Of a DNA stretch of 64,000 nt, positions 16,632 to 26,464 are shown in pieces. The notes beneath the pieces were generated by a model, which made no database searches, was not told the DNA's origin, and worked only from the letters and a program-made list of their open reading frames with translations. A program made the position numbers and the translations under genes. This DNA comes from Billgrantia antri. GTDB lineage: Bacteria > Pseudomonadota > Gammaproteobacteria > Pseudomonadales > Halomonadaceae. Position 1 is the first letter of the stretch. The number at the start of each line of letters is the position of its first letter. The DNA lies in NCBI RefSeq assembly GCF_019430905.1, contig NZ_JAHYCA010000002.1, positions 310,001 to 374,000 on the forward strand. The letters run 5' to 3'.

Positions 16632-17396
16632 ATGAGCTATCGAATCCTCTGTGTCGAGGACAATGCCGAAATTGGCAGGCTGCTCACCGAATCGCTGGAG
16701 GCGGCAGGGTATGCCTGTGACTGGGTTCGCGACGGCGAGGCGGCGCTGGCATTGCTCGGTGCCGAGGCGGCGGGAGTACGTTATGACCTGGTGACGCTGG
16801 ACTTGATGCTGCCCGGGGTGGATGGCCTGGAAGTGTGCCGCCAGCTACGTCGTCGCGACAGCTTGACGCCGGTGCTGATGGTGACTGCCAAGGCGGCGAT
16901 CCGCGACGTGGTGGTGGGGCTGGAGATCGGCGCCGACGATTACGTTACCAAACCCTTCGCCATGCCGATCCTGATGGCCCGGATCCAGGCCCTACTGCGC
17001 CGCGGTCAGCGCCAGGCACCCAGTGACGACGGCATCGTCAGCACGCCGCCGCTGGTCTGCGGCCCGCTGGTCATCGATGCCGACCGGCACCGGGTCCAGC
17101 TCGATGGCAAGCCGCTTCAGCTCACAGGCAAGGAGTTCGCGCTGCTCTCGCTCTTCGCGCGCCATCCCGGGCGCAGCTTCAGTCGCGGCGAACTGCTCGA
17201 TCATGTCTGGGGCGAGGAATTCGATGGCTACGACCACACCGTGAACACTCATATAAATCGTCTGCGCAGCAAGATCGAAGTCGACCCGGCCAGACCGCGT
17301 TTCATTCAGACCGTCTGGGGCGTGGGCTATCGCTTCGCCGAGACATCGGAGTGCCAGGGCTCGCCGCCGTCCGGGCCGGGCGCCGAGCGCTCATGA
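16632..17396 (+). CDS. two-component response regulator, OmpR family
   Basis: A 254-residue regulator. The receiver domain has the acidic pair in VEDN, the phosphorylation site Asp57 (VTLDLMLPG) and Lys107 (VTKPF). The winged-helix DNA-binding domain runs from about 140 to 235 (LTGKEFALLSLFARHPG, HTVNTHINRLRSKIE, VWGVGYRF). Its ATG follows GGGAG. The stop overlaps the kinase start (ATGA), so the two are coupled. It is divergent from the Met-rich-peptide operon and probably controls it through the repeats upstream. Confidence 0.94.
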   Translation: MSYRILCVEDNAEIGRLLTESLEAAGYACDWVRDGEAALALLGAEAAGVRYDLVTLDLMLPGVDGLEVCRQLRRRDSLTPVLMVTAKAAIRDVVVGLEIGADDYVTKPFAMPILMARIQALLRRGQRQAPSDDGIVSTPPLVCGPLVIDADRHRVQLDGKPLQLTGKEFALLSLFARHPGRSFSRGELLDHVWGEEFDGYDHTVNTHINRLRSKIEVDPARPRFIQTVWGVGYRFAETSECQGSPPSGPGAERS

Positions 17397-18868
17397 GGGG
17401 ATTGCTGCGCCGTTGCGGGCGGCTGGGTCGCAGCCTCTATGCGCGTATCGCGCTGGTCTACCTGACCAGCCTGTTGCTGCTGTCGGTGGCCACCGCCTGG
17501 ATCGCCATCAGCCAGTTCAACCAGCTCACCCGGGAACTGCAGCAGCGGATGGAGATCGATCTCGCCAAGAATCTCGCCCAGGTCATTCAGCCGGCCTTGT
17601 GGCAAGGTCCCGGAAGCGCTGCCGCACGCGACATGGCCCGCCATATTCTGTCGATCAATCCCTCTTTGTCGCTGTATGTGCTCGACGAGCAGGGCAGGGT
17701 AATCGCCGACTACGCCGAGCCGGCCTGTGGACTGGGACGACGGATCGAGGTTCGGGCGCTGGAAACCTTGCTTAGTGAAGAGCCGATGCTGCCCGTGCTG
17801 GCGACGGCGCCCTGCGGTGACGAACCGGGAATCTTCTCCGTCGCGCCCATCTTGCATGGTGAGGCACGCCGCCAGGGCTTTCTTTACGTCGATCTCGCCA
17901 ATGCCGGCCAAGCGTCGATGTTCTCCATGCTGCGAACCAGCTCCATTACCCGCACCCTGGTCGCGGCCGGGCTGATGGCGCTGCTGGTGTCGGGGGTCTT
18001 CGGCCTGGTGTGGTTCGCGCTGTTGACCCGGCGCTTCTCGCGCTTGACCACGGCGGTACAGCGATTTGCCAACGGCGACTACGGGCAGCGCATTGCCGCG
18101 CCCCGCGACGACGAGCTGGGTCGCCTGGCCCGGGCCTTCAACGACATGGCCGGGACCATCGAGGCACAGCTCCAGGCCATGCGTGAGACAGATCGCCAGC
18201 GGCGTGAGCTGGTAGCCAACCTTTCGCACGACTTCCGCACGCCGCTGACTTCGCTACGTGGCTATGCCGAACAGCTGCTGGTCGCGGAAGCCGCCGACGA
18301 GGGCCGCCGGCGAATGCTGACGGCAATTCTCGACAATGCCGACCGCCTGACCCGTCTCGCGCAGCAGCTCTCGACCCTGGCGCGGCTGGACGCCGACCAC
18401 CGCCCCCTGCAGTGCGAGCCGTTTGCGCTGGCCGAGCTGGCCCACGACATCGTCGGCAAGTTCCAGCATCAGGCCCGCGAGGCCGGCATCTCGCTGACGG
18501 TAACCTGCGACCCCTCGCTGCCCCAGGTCGAGGCCGACCTGGGGCTGATCGACCGCCTGTTGGCCAACCTGATCGACAATGCCCTGCGCGCCACCCCCGC
18601 CGGGGGCTGGGTGCGTCTCGACGCCGAAGCGTTGCCGCAGGGGGTGCGGTTGGTGGTGATCGACAACGGCGTCGGTATCGCCGAGGAGGAGTTGCCGCTG
18701 GTCTCCCAGCGCTTCTACCGCACCCGGGCCAGCCTCGCCAGGGGCGATGGCTCGGGGTTGGGGCTGTCGATCGTACGTGAGATCTGCGAACGGCACGGGG
18801 TAGCATGGAAGATCGTCAGCGCACCGGGGAAGGGCACCGAGGTGAGCGTCATCCTGCCCCGTGCGTGA
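17393..18868 (+). CDS. two-component sensor histidine kinase
   Basis: Membrane sensor of 491 residues. TM1 (about 15-40) and TM2 (about 185-210) flank a periplasmic domain of about 145 residues with two well-separated cysteines. HAMP (LLTRRFSRLTTAVQRFANGD), HisKA with phospho-acceptor His279 (NLSHDFRTPL) and an HATPase domain (NLIDNALRATP, DNGVGI, GDGSGLGLSIV) follow. The ATG at 17393 overlaps the regulator stop. Periplasmic oxidants or oxidised methionine are plausible signals by context only. Confidence 0.94.
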   Translation: MRGLLRRCGRLGRSLYARIALVYLTSLLLLSVATAWIAISQFNQLTRELQQRMEIDLAKNLAQVIQPALWQGPGSAAARDMARHILSINPSLSLYVLDEQGRVIADYAEPACGLGRRIEVRALETLLSEEPMLPVLATAPCGDEPGIFSVAPILHGEARRQGFLYVDLANAGQASMFSMLRTSSITRTLVAAGLMALLVSGVFGLVWFALLTRRFSRLTTAVQRFANGDYGQRIAAPRDDELGRLARAFNDMAGTIEAQLQAMRETDRQRRELVANLSHDFRTPLTSLRGYAEQLLVAEAADEGRRRMLTAILDNADRLTRLAQQLSTLARLDADHRPLQCEPFALAELAHDIVGKFQHQAREAGISLTVTCDPSLPQVEADLGLIDRLLANLIDNALRATPAGGWVRLDAEALPQGVRLVVIDNGVGIAEEELPLVSQRFYRTRASLARGDGSGLGLSIVREICERHGVAWKIVSAPGKGTEVSVILPRA

Positions 18869-18884
18869 CGCTTACCCCGGGCAT

Positions 18885-19634
18885 TCACAAGCGCCAGCTC
18901 TCGGGGTGCCCCGCCTTGAGCGTGCCCTGCTCGTCCCAGTCGTCCCAGCCGGCGAAGGGAATCGGCGCCTCGCCGTCGAGCCTTTCCAGCCGCCTTGCCC
19001 AGGCCGCCTTCTCCGCTTCCAGACGCTCACGGAACGCCGCCTCGTCCTGGTAGCTCAGCCCGCCGCCCTGCACCCCGTAGGTGACCTGGGGCGGCAGCAC
19101 GCTAACGCCCAGATAGTAAAGCGAGTAGTGGATTGGCCACAGCAGTGCCACGATATGGCCGCTGCGGCCATGCCGGGTGAAGGTCGGCGCCGGGGCGCCG
19201 GTGGTCACCGACAGCAGCACCCGCTTGTCGGGAAAACGCCCCCGGTCGTAGCGCATGCGGCCGGAGTAGAGCCCGCCGTAGACGAACACTCGGTCGAACC
19301 AGCCCTTGAGCATGGCCGGCTGGGCGTGCCACCACAGCGGGAACTGCAGGATCACCAGGTCGGCATGCTCGAGCCGCTCGATTTCGCGCTGCACGTCGGC
19401 GGGCAGGGTGCCGCCTTCGAAGGCGCTACGCTGCTCGGTAAGGGGCAGGAACGCCTCCGGTTCGGCACGGTCGGTGTAATGAACCGGGCTCTCCAGCGGA
19501 TCGAAACCTTCGGCGTAGAGATCCGAGACCTCGACGCGGTAGCCCTGCCGTTGCAGGGTCTCGACGGCGACGTCCTTCAGGGCGCCGTTGAAGGAGTGGG
19601 GTTCGGGGTGGCAGAACACGATCAGGGCATGCAT
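18885..19634 (-). CDS. NAD(P)H-dependent quinone reductase, flavodoxin-like fold
   Basis: A 249-residue FMN/FAD flavoprotein of the NQO1/modulator-of-drug-activity type. The N-terminal [19 protein letters not shown] is the phosphate-binding loop of this family. [20 protein letters not shown] and the [13 protein letters not shown] segment line the flavin and quinone site. These enzymes reduce quinones by two electrons and avoid semiquinones. It ends convergently with the histidine kinase gene. The start ATG at 19634 fits the family N-terminus exactly. No partner gene is adjacent. Confidence 0.9.
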   Translation of the reverse strand: MHALIVFCHPEPHSFNGALKDVAVETLQRQGYRVEVSDLYAEGFDPLESPVHYTDRAEPEAFLPLTEQRSAFEGGTLPADVQREIERLEHADLVILQFPLWWHAQPAMLKGWFDRVFVYGGLYSGRMRYDRGRFPDKRVLLSVTTGAPAPTFTRHGRSGHIVALLWPIHYSLYYLGVSVLPPQVTYGVQGGGLSYQDEAAFRERLEAEKAAWARRLERLDGEAPIPFAGWDDWDEQGTLKAGHPESWRL

Positions 19635-19762
19635 CTTGGGTCTCCGCTTCGCTGGCCTACGTGATGCTTGGCTTCAGGCTATGCTGTACGCTGACGATCC
19701 GATATTCCCTAAAAACGACAACCGACTTTGCATATCTGAACAGCCTGCTAGGGAGGACCTTG

Positions 19763-20803
<1,041 letters not shown>

Positions 20804-20823
20804 GCAGTGACCGGAGCCGCGCC

Positions 20824-21723
20824 ATGCCGGCGACCGATGAGGGCAAAATCGTGACGGAACAGTCGCTGCACTGGGACGACCTGCGCGTGGTGCAGGCCAT
20901 CTTCGAGGCGGGCTCGCTCTCCGGCGCCGGACGGCGGCTGGGAGCCAGCCATGCCACGGCCTTTCGCCGCCTGAACGCCATCGAGCGACGCCTGGGCGTG
21001 GCGCTGTTCGAGCGCTCGCGCACGGGCTACGTGCCGACCCCGGCAGGAGAGGACCTGGCGGCTACCGCGGCCCGTGTGGAGGCCGAGGTGTTGGGTGTCG
21101 AGCGCCGCGTGGCGGGGCGAGACCTGCGCCTCTCCGGCAGCATTCGCGTGACTACCACCGATACGCTGCTGATGGGGCTGCTGTCGCCGATCTTCGCCGG
21201 CTTCCAGCGCGCGCATCCCGAGATCGTGCTCGAGGTGGCGGTCTCCAACGAGCTGTTCAATCTCTCCCAGCGCGATGCCGACGTGGCGGTGCGGCCCTCG
21301 TCGTCGCCGCCGGAGCATCTGGTGGGGCGACGGATCGGTACCATCGCGCAGGCCGTCTATGCTCGCGGCGATGGCGCTGTCGATGCCTGGGTCGGGCCGG
21401 ACCGTCACCTGGGCTATGCCGCGCTCGACGCCTGGATGTCCGAGAAAGGGGCCAACGAGCACTGCCGTTATCGCGTCGACACCATGTTCGGCATGCTGGC
21501 CGCCGCCCGCGACGGGCTCGGCCGCGCCGTGCTGCCCTGTTACCTGGCCGACGTCGAACCGACGCTGGCCCGCCTCGGCGAGCCGATTCCCGAGCTCGCC
21601 ACCGACCTGTGGCTGCTGACCCACCCAGACCTGCGTCGGGTGGCACGCATTCGCGCCTTCATGGCCTACGTCGCCGAGGCCGTGCAAGCCGAGCCTTGCC
21701 TCGAGGATGGACAAACAGGGTGA
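20824..21723 (+). CDS. LysR-family transcriptional regulator
   Basis: A 299-residue regulator. The winged helix is WDDLRVVQAIFEAGSLSGAG and ASHATAFRRLNAIERRLGV, followed by an effector-binding domain. The HTH resembles the subgroup in which Ala-Gly-Arg-Arg-Leu-Gly-Ala replaces the more usual sequence. The ATG at 20824 has GGAG upstream; a GTG at 20851 closer to the LysR core is an alternative. It follows the alcohol dehydrogenase by 20 bases on the same strand, so it may be co-transcribed with it. Confidence 0.9.
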   Translation: MPATDEGKIVTEQSLHWDDLRVVQAIFEAGSLSGAGRRLGASHATAFRRLNAIERRLGVALFERSRTGYVPTPAGEDLAATAARVEAEVLGVERRVAGRDLRLSGSIRVTTTDTLLMGLLSPIFAGFQRAHPEIVLEVAVSNELFNLSQRDADVAVRPSSSPPEHLVGRRIGTIAQAVYARGDGAVDAWVGPDRHLGYAALDAWMSEKGANEHCRYRVDTMFGMLAAARDGLGRAVLPCYLADVEPTLARLGEPIPELATDLWLLTHPDLRRVARIRAFMAYVAEAVQAEPCLEDGQTG

Positions 21724-21808
21724 GCCTTGCGCTTCCGCCGGCATGATGGGCTAGGCTCTTGGCACTCTCAATGAAAGCGAAAGGCAATGAGGATAGAGGA
21801 GTGCCGAG

Positions 21809-22816
21809 ATGAAAGTCGTGACCTTGAAGAGCCCAGGCGGGCTGGACCAGCTGCAAGTCGGCGAGCGCGAGGCGCCGGGTGAACCGGGGCCTGGCGAGAT
21901 ACGCGTACGCGTGCATGCCAGCTCGCTCAACTTCCATGACTACGGCGTGGTGGCCGGCAAGATGCCCACCGAGGATGGCCGCATTCCCATGTCCGACGGT
22001 GCAGGAGTGGTCGAGGCGGTGGGCGAGGGCGTCGAGGAGTTCGCCGTTGGCGATGCGGTGGTCTCTACCTTCTTCCCCTACTGGCTGGATGGGCCGGCGC
22101 GGGTCGGTGATTTCAAGACCACCCCCGGCGACGGTTTCGATGGCTACGCCCGCGAGCAGGTGATTCGTCCGGCCACCTGGTTCACCCATGCGCCACGGGG
22201 CTACAGTCACGAGGAAGCCGCTACGCTGACCACGGCGGGCCTCACCGCCTGGCGCGCGCTGGTGGTGGACGGCAACCTCAAGGCCGGCGACACCATCCTC
22301 ACGCTGGGCACCGGCGGCGTTTCCATCTTCGCCCTGCAGTTCGCCAAGGCGATGGGGGCAAGGGTGATTTCCACCTCGTCTTCCGACGCCAAGATCGAAA
22401 GACTCAAGCAGCTCGGCGCCGATCACACCCTCAACTACAAGGCCCAGCCGGAGTGGGGCAGGAAGGTGAAGGCGCTGACCGACGGCCAGGGCGTTGACCA
22501 TGTTATCGAGGTCGGCGGGCCGGGTACGCTGCCGCAGTCCATCGACGCCGTGCGCATCGGCGGTCATATCTCGCTGATCGGCGTGCTGACCGGGCGCGGC
22601 GGCGAAGTGCCCACCGCCAAGCTGATGGCCAAGCAGGCGCGCCTGCAGGGGCTGATCGTCGGCAGCCGTATCCACCAGCAGGAGATGGTGCGCGGCATCG
22701 AGGCCAGTGGCGTGCATCCGATCATCGACAGCACCTTCGCGCTCGATGAGATTGCCGATGCCTTCCGCCACGAGGAGGCGGGGAGGCACTTCGGCAAGAT
22801 CTGCCTGTCTTTCTAG
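21809..22816 (+). CDS. NAD(P)-dependent alcohol dehydrogenase/quinone oxidoreductase (zinc-free MDR)
   Basis: A 335-residue medium-chain reductase of the zeta-crystallin-like branch. It has ASSLNFHDYGVVAG and SDGAGVVEAVGEGV in the GroES-like domain and GTGGVSIFALQFAKAMG as Rossmann motif. It lacks the structural-zinc cysteines. It probably reduces quinones or enones with NAD(P)H. The ribosome site GAGGATAGAGGAG precedes the ATG. The stop overlaps the stop of the convergent XRE gene by 4 bases. Confidence 0.92.
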   Translation: MKVVTLKSPGGLDQLQVGEREAPGEPGPGEIRVRVHASSLNFHDYGVVAGKMPTEDGRIPMSDGAGVVEAVGEGVEEFAVGDAVVSTFFPYWLDGPARVGDFKTTPGDGFDGYAREQVIRPATWFTHAPRGYSHEEAATLTTAGLTAWRALVVDGNLKAGDTILTLGTGGVSIFALQFAKAMGARVISTSSSDAKIERLKQLGADHTLNYKAQPEWGRKVKALTDGQGVDHVIEVGGPGTLPQSIDAVRIGGHISLIGVLTGRGGEVPTAKLMAKQARLQGLIVGSRIHQQEMVRGIEASGVHPIIDSTFALDEIADAFRHEEAGRHFGKICLSF

Positions 22817-23628
22817 CCAATCGGCACGGGCGCGGCCAACTGCTGCAGCACTTCCTGGCTGGCCGCGTCCGCCGGGAAGAACGACTCGATGGCGAGTTCC
22901 TCCAGGGTGATGTCGAGCGGAGTGCCGAACACCGTGGTGGTACTCAGCAGCGACAGCACGCGGCCATCCGGCATGGCCAGCTCCAGCGGCACGACGATGC
23001 CGGCATGACTCGATTTCGAGGCCAGATGAGGGCGAGCCCCGGCCGGCACCGGGTAGCCCTTCAGCTCCTCGGCGAGTTCGATGAGCGCCGGGTCGGCGGT
23101 CGTCTCGGCCTGGCGTGCCAGTCGCTCGAGAATATGGGCACGCCATTCACGGAAATTGCCGATGCGCGGCGCAAGCCCCTGGGAATGCAGCGTGAGCCGC
23201 AGCACGTTGATCGGAGGCTTCAGCAGTTCGGCGTCGATGCCGTCGAGCAGCGCTTCGAGCGGCCGATTGGCCAGCAGCAAGTGCCAGTGGCGGTCGACGG
23301 CCAGCGCCGGGTAGGGGGCATGGCTCGCCAGCAGCCGCTCGATCACGCCGCGGACCGTCTCGAGTTCGGGCGCGTCGATAGGGCGTTCGCCGAAGGCCGG
23401 GGCGAAACCCGCGGCGAGCAGCAGCCGGTTGCGCTCGCGCAGAGGAATGCCCAACTGTTCGGCCAGGCGCAGCAGCATCTCCCGGCTGGGCGTGGCCCGT
23501 CCGGATTCGACGAAGCTCAGGTGGCGCTGGGAAATCTCGGCCTCGGCGGCAAGGGCGAGCTGGCTCAGCCGCCGCCGCTGGCGCCACTCCTTCAACAGCT
23601 GCCCGGGGGTAGGAGAAGTCATGGTCAT
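22813..23628 (-). CDS. XRE-family regulator with MmyB-like ligand-binding domain
   Basis: A 271-residue regulator. The N-terminal Cro/C1 helix-turn-helix (LLKEWRQRRRLSQLALAAEA, SQRHLSFVESGRATPSREML) is joined to an MmyB-like PAS-related domain (AVDRHWHLLLANRPLEALLD, PPINVLRLTLHSQGLAPRI). This family often regulates neighbouring oxidoreductases and may bind fatty-acid-like ligands. The ATG at 23628 or the in-frame ATG at 23622 could start it; neither has a strong ribosome site. It is convergent with the quinone oxidoreductase gene. Confidence 0.9.
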   Translation of the reverse strand: MTMTSPTPGQLLKEWRQRRRLSQLALAAEAEISQRHLSFVESGRATPSREMLLRLAEQLGIPLRERNRLLLAAGFAPAFGERPIDAPELETVRGVIERLLASHAPYPALAVDRHWHLLLANRPLEALLDGIDAELLKPPINVLRLTLHSQGLAPRIGNFREWRAHILERLARQAETTADPALIELAEELKGYPVPAGARPHLASKSSHAGIVVPLELAMPDGRVLSLLSTTTVFGTPLDITLEELAIESFFPADAASQEVLQQLAAPVPIG

Positions 23629-23884
23629 GACGCCAGATTAGGGTAACGCTGCGCAAATGCCTACACGAGCGAATCGCTGCGTTGCGCGGTGCGCGGAATC
23701 CTCACATATACCCCATATGCTCCGGCTCCTGTGCTCCGTGCGCCTTGCGCTTCATCTCGCTCGGCTATTTGTCCAGCATTCCCCTCGCGTCAAGCGATAT
23801 GCCTGGCTATTACCTCGCAGGTAATCGCCAGGCTGCGCGAGGTGGGTGAAGCTGGTGGCGAAACCCACCACAGGAGTATTTGCC

Positions 23885-24205
23885 ATGACCGCCTACGCCA
23901 TCGCCCGCCTGCAGGACGTCACCATGGGGCCGGAAATCGTCGAATACCTGGAAAGCATCGATGCCACCCTGGCGCCCTACTGCGGTCACTACCTGATCCA
24001 CGGCGGCGCCACCGAGGTATTGGAGGGGAACTGGCAGGGCGATACGATCATGCTCAGCTTCCCAAGCCTGGAACAGGCCCGTGCGTGGTACCACTCCGAG
24101 GCCTACCGGCGCATCCTGCCGCTGCGTACCGCCAACGCCGTGGGCGACGTGATCCTGGTGGAAGGTGTGCCGGAAGGGCACCGGGGCATCGATATTCTCG
24201 GTTAG
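23885..24205 (+). CDS. DUF1330 family protein
   Basis: A small soluble protein of 106 residues with a dimeric alpha/beta-barrel ferredoxin-like fold (AYAIARLQDVTMGPEIVEYL, LPLRTANAVGDVILVEGV). The conserved GGATEVLEGNW and FPSLEQARAWYHSEAYR segments are diagnostic of DUF1330. The biochemical role of the family is unknown. The ATG at 23885 has AGGAG upstream; an in-frame start at 23846 does not. It stands alone. Confidence 0.88.
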   Translation: MTAYAIARLQDVTMGPEIVEYLESIDATLAPYCGHYLIHGGATEVLEGNWQGDTIMLSFPSLEQARAWYHSEAYRRILPLRTANAVGDVILVEGVPEGHRGIDILG

Positions 24206-24358
24206 ATCTCGGGGAGATGTCATCCTGGCCTTGAGAAGTCGCGATATCCCCGGTATCTGCGTAATTCAGGCTGGCTATTCGCCATCGCTTTTCAGACAGT
24301 ACGGCACATGGAGCCCGCTGTTCTGGCGGAGGTCGAGTCTGCTTGCCGAGGAATGAAA

Positions 24359-24796
24359 ATGAAAAGGCGTTTTGCCATCTTGTTGGGAACGCTGGCCGTT
24401 GTGCTGATGGGCTGTACCGGTTTGGAGCGTGCGATGACCCACGACGAGCCGCTGGTGAACACCTACTGGAAGCTGACCCGGGTCGGCGGTGTCACGCCCG
24501 TCGCGGTGGACAATCAGCGCGAGGCGCATTTCGTGCTGCATGCCGAGGAGAACCGCGTAGCGGGTTCCACCGGGTGCAACCGCCTGGCAGGCAACTATCA
24601 CTTGGAGAGCGAGTCCCTGAGCTTCGGCCCCTTGGTGACCACGCGCATGGCCTGCCTGCAGGGAGGCGAGACCGAGCAGGCGATTCTCGCCGCACTCGAA
24701 GCGACGGCCACCTGGCAGGTCGAAGGCCAGACGCTTAGCCTCATGGACGAGGCCGGCTCCGCCGTGGCGCAGTTCGAGGCGGTGCACCTCTACTGA
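24359..24796 (+). CDS. META-domain lipoprotein (HslJ-like)
   Basis: A 145-residue protein with a lipoprotein signal ending VVLMGC. The META domain follows, with NTYWKLTRVGG, the diagnostic GSTGCNRLAGNY and TTRMACLQGGETEQAILAAL. HslJ-type proteins are envelope stress and novobiocin-resistance factors, with no known enzymatic activity. The ATG at 24359 is well spaced from GAGGA; ATG 24353 is the alternative. The end overlaps the convergent GrpB-like gene by 7 bases. Confidence 0.9.
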   Translation: MKRRFAILLGTLAVVLMGCTGLERAMTHDEPLVNTYWKLTRVGGVTPVAVDNQREAHFVLHAEENRVAGSTGCNRLAGNYHLESESLSFGPLVTTRMACLQGGETEQAILAALEATATWQVEGQTLSLMDEAGSAVAQFEAVHLY

Positions 24797-25323
24797 GCGA
24801 TGACTGAATTCACAAACTCCCCCTTGGCCAGGGTATAGGCTTCGCGGTCCGCTTGGTGGCGGGAAGCCAGTTCGCGCTTTAGAGCGGCATAGCGAGTGGC
24901 CTGGGTCGGATCGGCGCGCAAGGCATCACGAAAGGCCAGCCGCTGGTGCCACAGCTCACCGTCGTAAACCACCACGTGTAGGTGATGGGTGCGTCGGCCG
25001 TGGGCGTGGCGCATGAACCAGCGACGGTCGGTCAGGCTGGCGTTGAACTCGACTGAGGTCACGTAGCCGTGATCAAGAATTGGCTTGAACAGGGCATCGG
25101 CCATGGCCATGGAAGCGACCCCGGCCATGACGTCGATGATGGGCTTGGCTGGCATGCCGGGAATGGCGGTGCTGCCGATGTGCTGCACGTCGAGCAGCTC
25201 GGCCGGGAAGCGCTCGAGGAGACGCGTGCGCTTGGTATCGAAGCGTGCCGGCCAGGCAGGGTCGTACTCCGCCAGATGCACCGGTTCATCAATGGCCCGC
25301 TGTAGCGACTGGGCTTCGTTCAT
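24790..25323 (-). CDS. GrpB-like nucleotidyltransferase family protein (UPF0157)
   Basis: A 177-residue protein. HLAEYDPAWPARFDTKRTRL, the HIGSTAIPGMPAKPIIDVMAG core and the FMRHAHGRRTHHLHVVVYDG segment are the GrpB/UPF0157 signature, related to nucleotidyltransferases and fused to dephospho-CoA kinase in some bacteria. The substrate is unknown. The ATG at 25323 has AGGAG upstream. It overlaps the end of the upstream AraC gene by 35 bases, so the two are probably one transcript. Confidence 0.9.
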   Translation of the reverse strand: MNEAQSLQRAIDEPVHLAEYDPAWPARFDTKRTRLLERFPAELLDVQHIGSTAIPGMPAKPIIDVMAGVASMAMADALFKPILDHGYVTSVEFNASLTDRRWFMRHAHGRRTHHLHVVVYDGELWHQRLAFRDALRADPTQATRYAALKRELASRHQADREAYTLAKGEFVNSVIAQ

Positions 25324-26317
25324 GGGGGCTCCTGGCGGTGGGTTCATACGTGGGCGCATCCGTTCTGGCCTCGTGTTGCTGGCGCAGCGCCCCGGGCGGG
25401 TAGCCGTGGATGCGCTTGAAGGCGCGGCTGAAGGCGGCCGCGCTGCCATAGCCCAGGCGGTAGGCGACGGTTTCGATCGGTTGGCGCTCGCGGCCGATCC
25501 ACTGGACCGCCAGACGCATGCGCAGCTCTGTCACGTAGCGGTGCGGGGTCATGCCCGTTACCGCCAGGAAGCGCTCGGCGAATACCGAGCGCGAGCTGCC
25601 CATCTCGGCGGCGAGTTCGGCTACCGTCCAGTTGCGCCCCGGCTCGCGATGCAGAGCGGCGATGACGCCCCCTAGGCGCGGATCGCGCAGGGCCTCTATC
25701 CAGCCGGTGGCATCGCCGCAGCCGCACTCCACCCAGCCCCGCACGATGAAGGCGGCCATCACGTCGGCAAGCCGAGCCAGGATGGCGGCGTAGCCGGCGC
25801 GTTCACTTCTCGCCTCGCGCTCCATGGCCTCGAGCATGGGCAATATCTCGGGCTGGCGCTCGAGCAAGGTGCCGACGTACATCACCTCGGGCATCAGCGA
25901 GACCAGTGCATGCATGCTGCCCAGGTCGAACTCCATGCAGCCGCTGAAGGTCAGGGCGCCGTCGAGGGTGCAGCCCTTCGGGCAGGCTCGGATCGAGCTG
26001 ACTGCCTCGCACAGCGTGGCACTTTCGAAGGCGGCGATGTCCTGGGCCGGCTGATCGGGTGTGGAAAGCAGGGCATGCAAACCACCCCTTGGCAGCAGCA
26101 GGGCATCGCCGGTCGATAGGGTATGCACGCTGCCGCTCGGGCTGCGCAGGTAGACAGGGCCGCGCGCCACGAAGTGGAACTGCGCCCACCCCTCCACTTG
26201 GCCGAACTCCACCCCTAGAGGCGGCGAAAGCTGGATACGGCGATAGGCGATGCCGCGCAGGCGCATGCCGAGCAGCAGCTCACTGACCAGATCGCTGGGC
26301 AATTCCGGCTTAGGCAT
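25289..26317 (-). CDS. AraC-family transcriptional regulator with cupin sensor
   Basis: A 342-residue regulator. The N-terminal cupin (about 20-200) carries a Cys pair (RACPKGC). Two helix-turn-helix motifs follow at about 225-320 (WTVAELAAEMGSSRSVFAER, IETVAYRLGYGSAAAFSRAF). A polar C-terminal tail of about 25 residues is additional. It is divergent from an MFS exporter across 147 bases containing the palindrome TCCGAATCGGA and is probably that exporter's regulator. The downstream grpB-like gene overlaps its end. Confidence 0.92.
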   Translation of the reverse strand: MPKPELPSDLVSELLLGMRLRGIAYRRIQLSPPLGVEFGQVEGWAQFHFVARGPVYLRSPSGSVHTLSTGDALLLPRGGLHALLSTPDQPAQDIAAFESATLCEAVSSIRACPKGCTLDGALTFSGCMEFDLGSMHALVSLMPEVMYVGTLLERQPEILPMLEAMEREARSERAGYAAILARLADVMAAFIVRGWVECGCGDATGWIEALRDPRLGGVIAALHREPGRNWTVAELAAEMGSSRSVFAERFLAVTGMTPHRYVTELRMRLAVQWIGRERQPIETVAYRLGYGSAAAFSRAFKRIHGYPPGALRQQHEARTDAPTYEPTARSPHERSPVATAGH

Positions 26318-26350
26318 CTCGCGTTCCTCGCTGTCTTCATACGCTTTTTA

Positions 26351-26361
26351 TCCGAATCGGA
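26351..26361. promoter_or_regulatory. palindrome in the AraC/MFS divergent promoter region
   Basis: TCCGAATCGGA is a perfect 11-bp palindrome in the gap between the AraC gene (start 26317) and the MFS gene (start 26465). A related CGTCCGAAG lies at about 26399. It is a candidate operator; AraC proteins more often bind direct repeats, so confidence is limited. Confidence 0.35.
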
Positions 26362-26464
26362 CGAATGATCAAGCATTCAAGAGCTTTTAATATAGAACGT
26401 CCGAAGTGCTCGCTCTAGTCTTCTCGTTCCTGACGAACGCTTCTCTAGGAAAGGAGAACGAACG

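Noticed and set aside
21659..23146. Minus-strand open frame of 495 codons opposite the quinone oxidoreductase gene
   Set aside because: Shadow of the real plus-strand gene and of part of the XRE gene in another frame; the composition is artefactual.
23629..23884. 256-base gap before the DUF1330 gene
   Set aside because: I looked for RNA genes, operators and small genes and found nothing convincing; an open frame from 23689 is a shadow in another frame.
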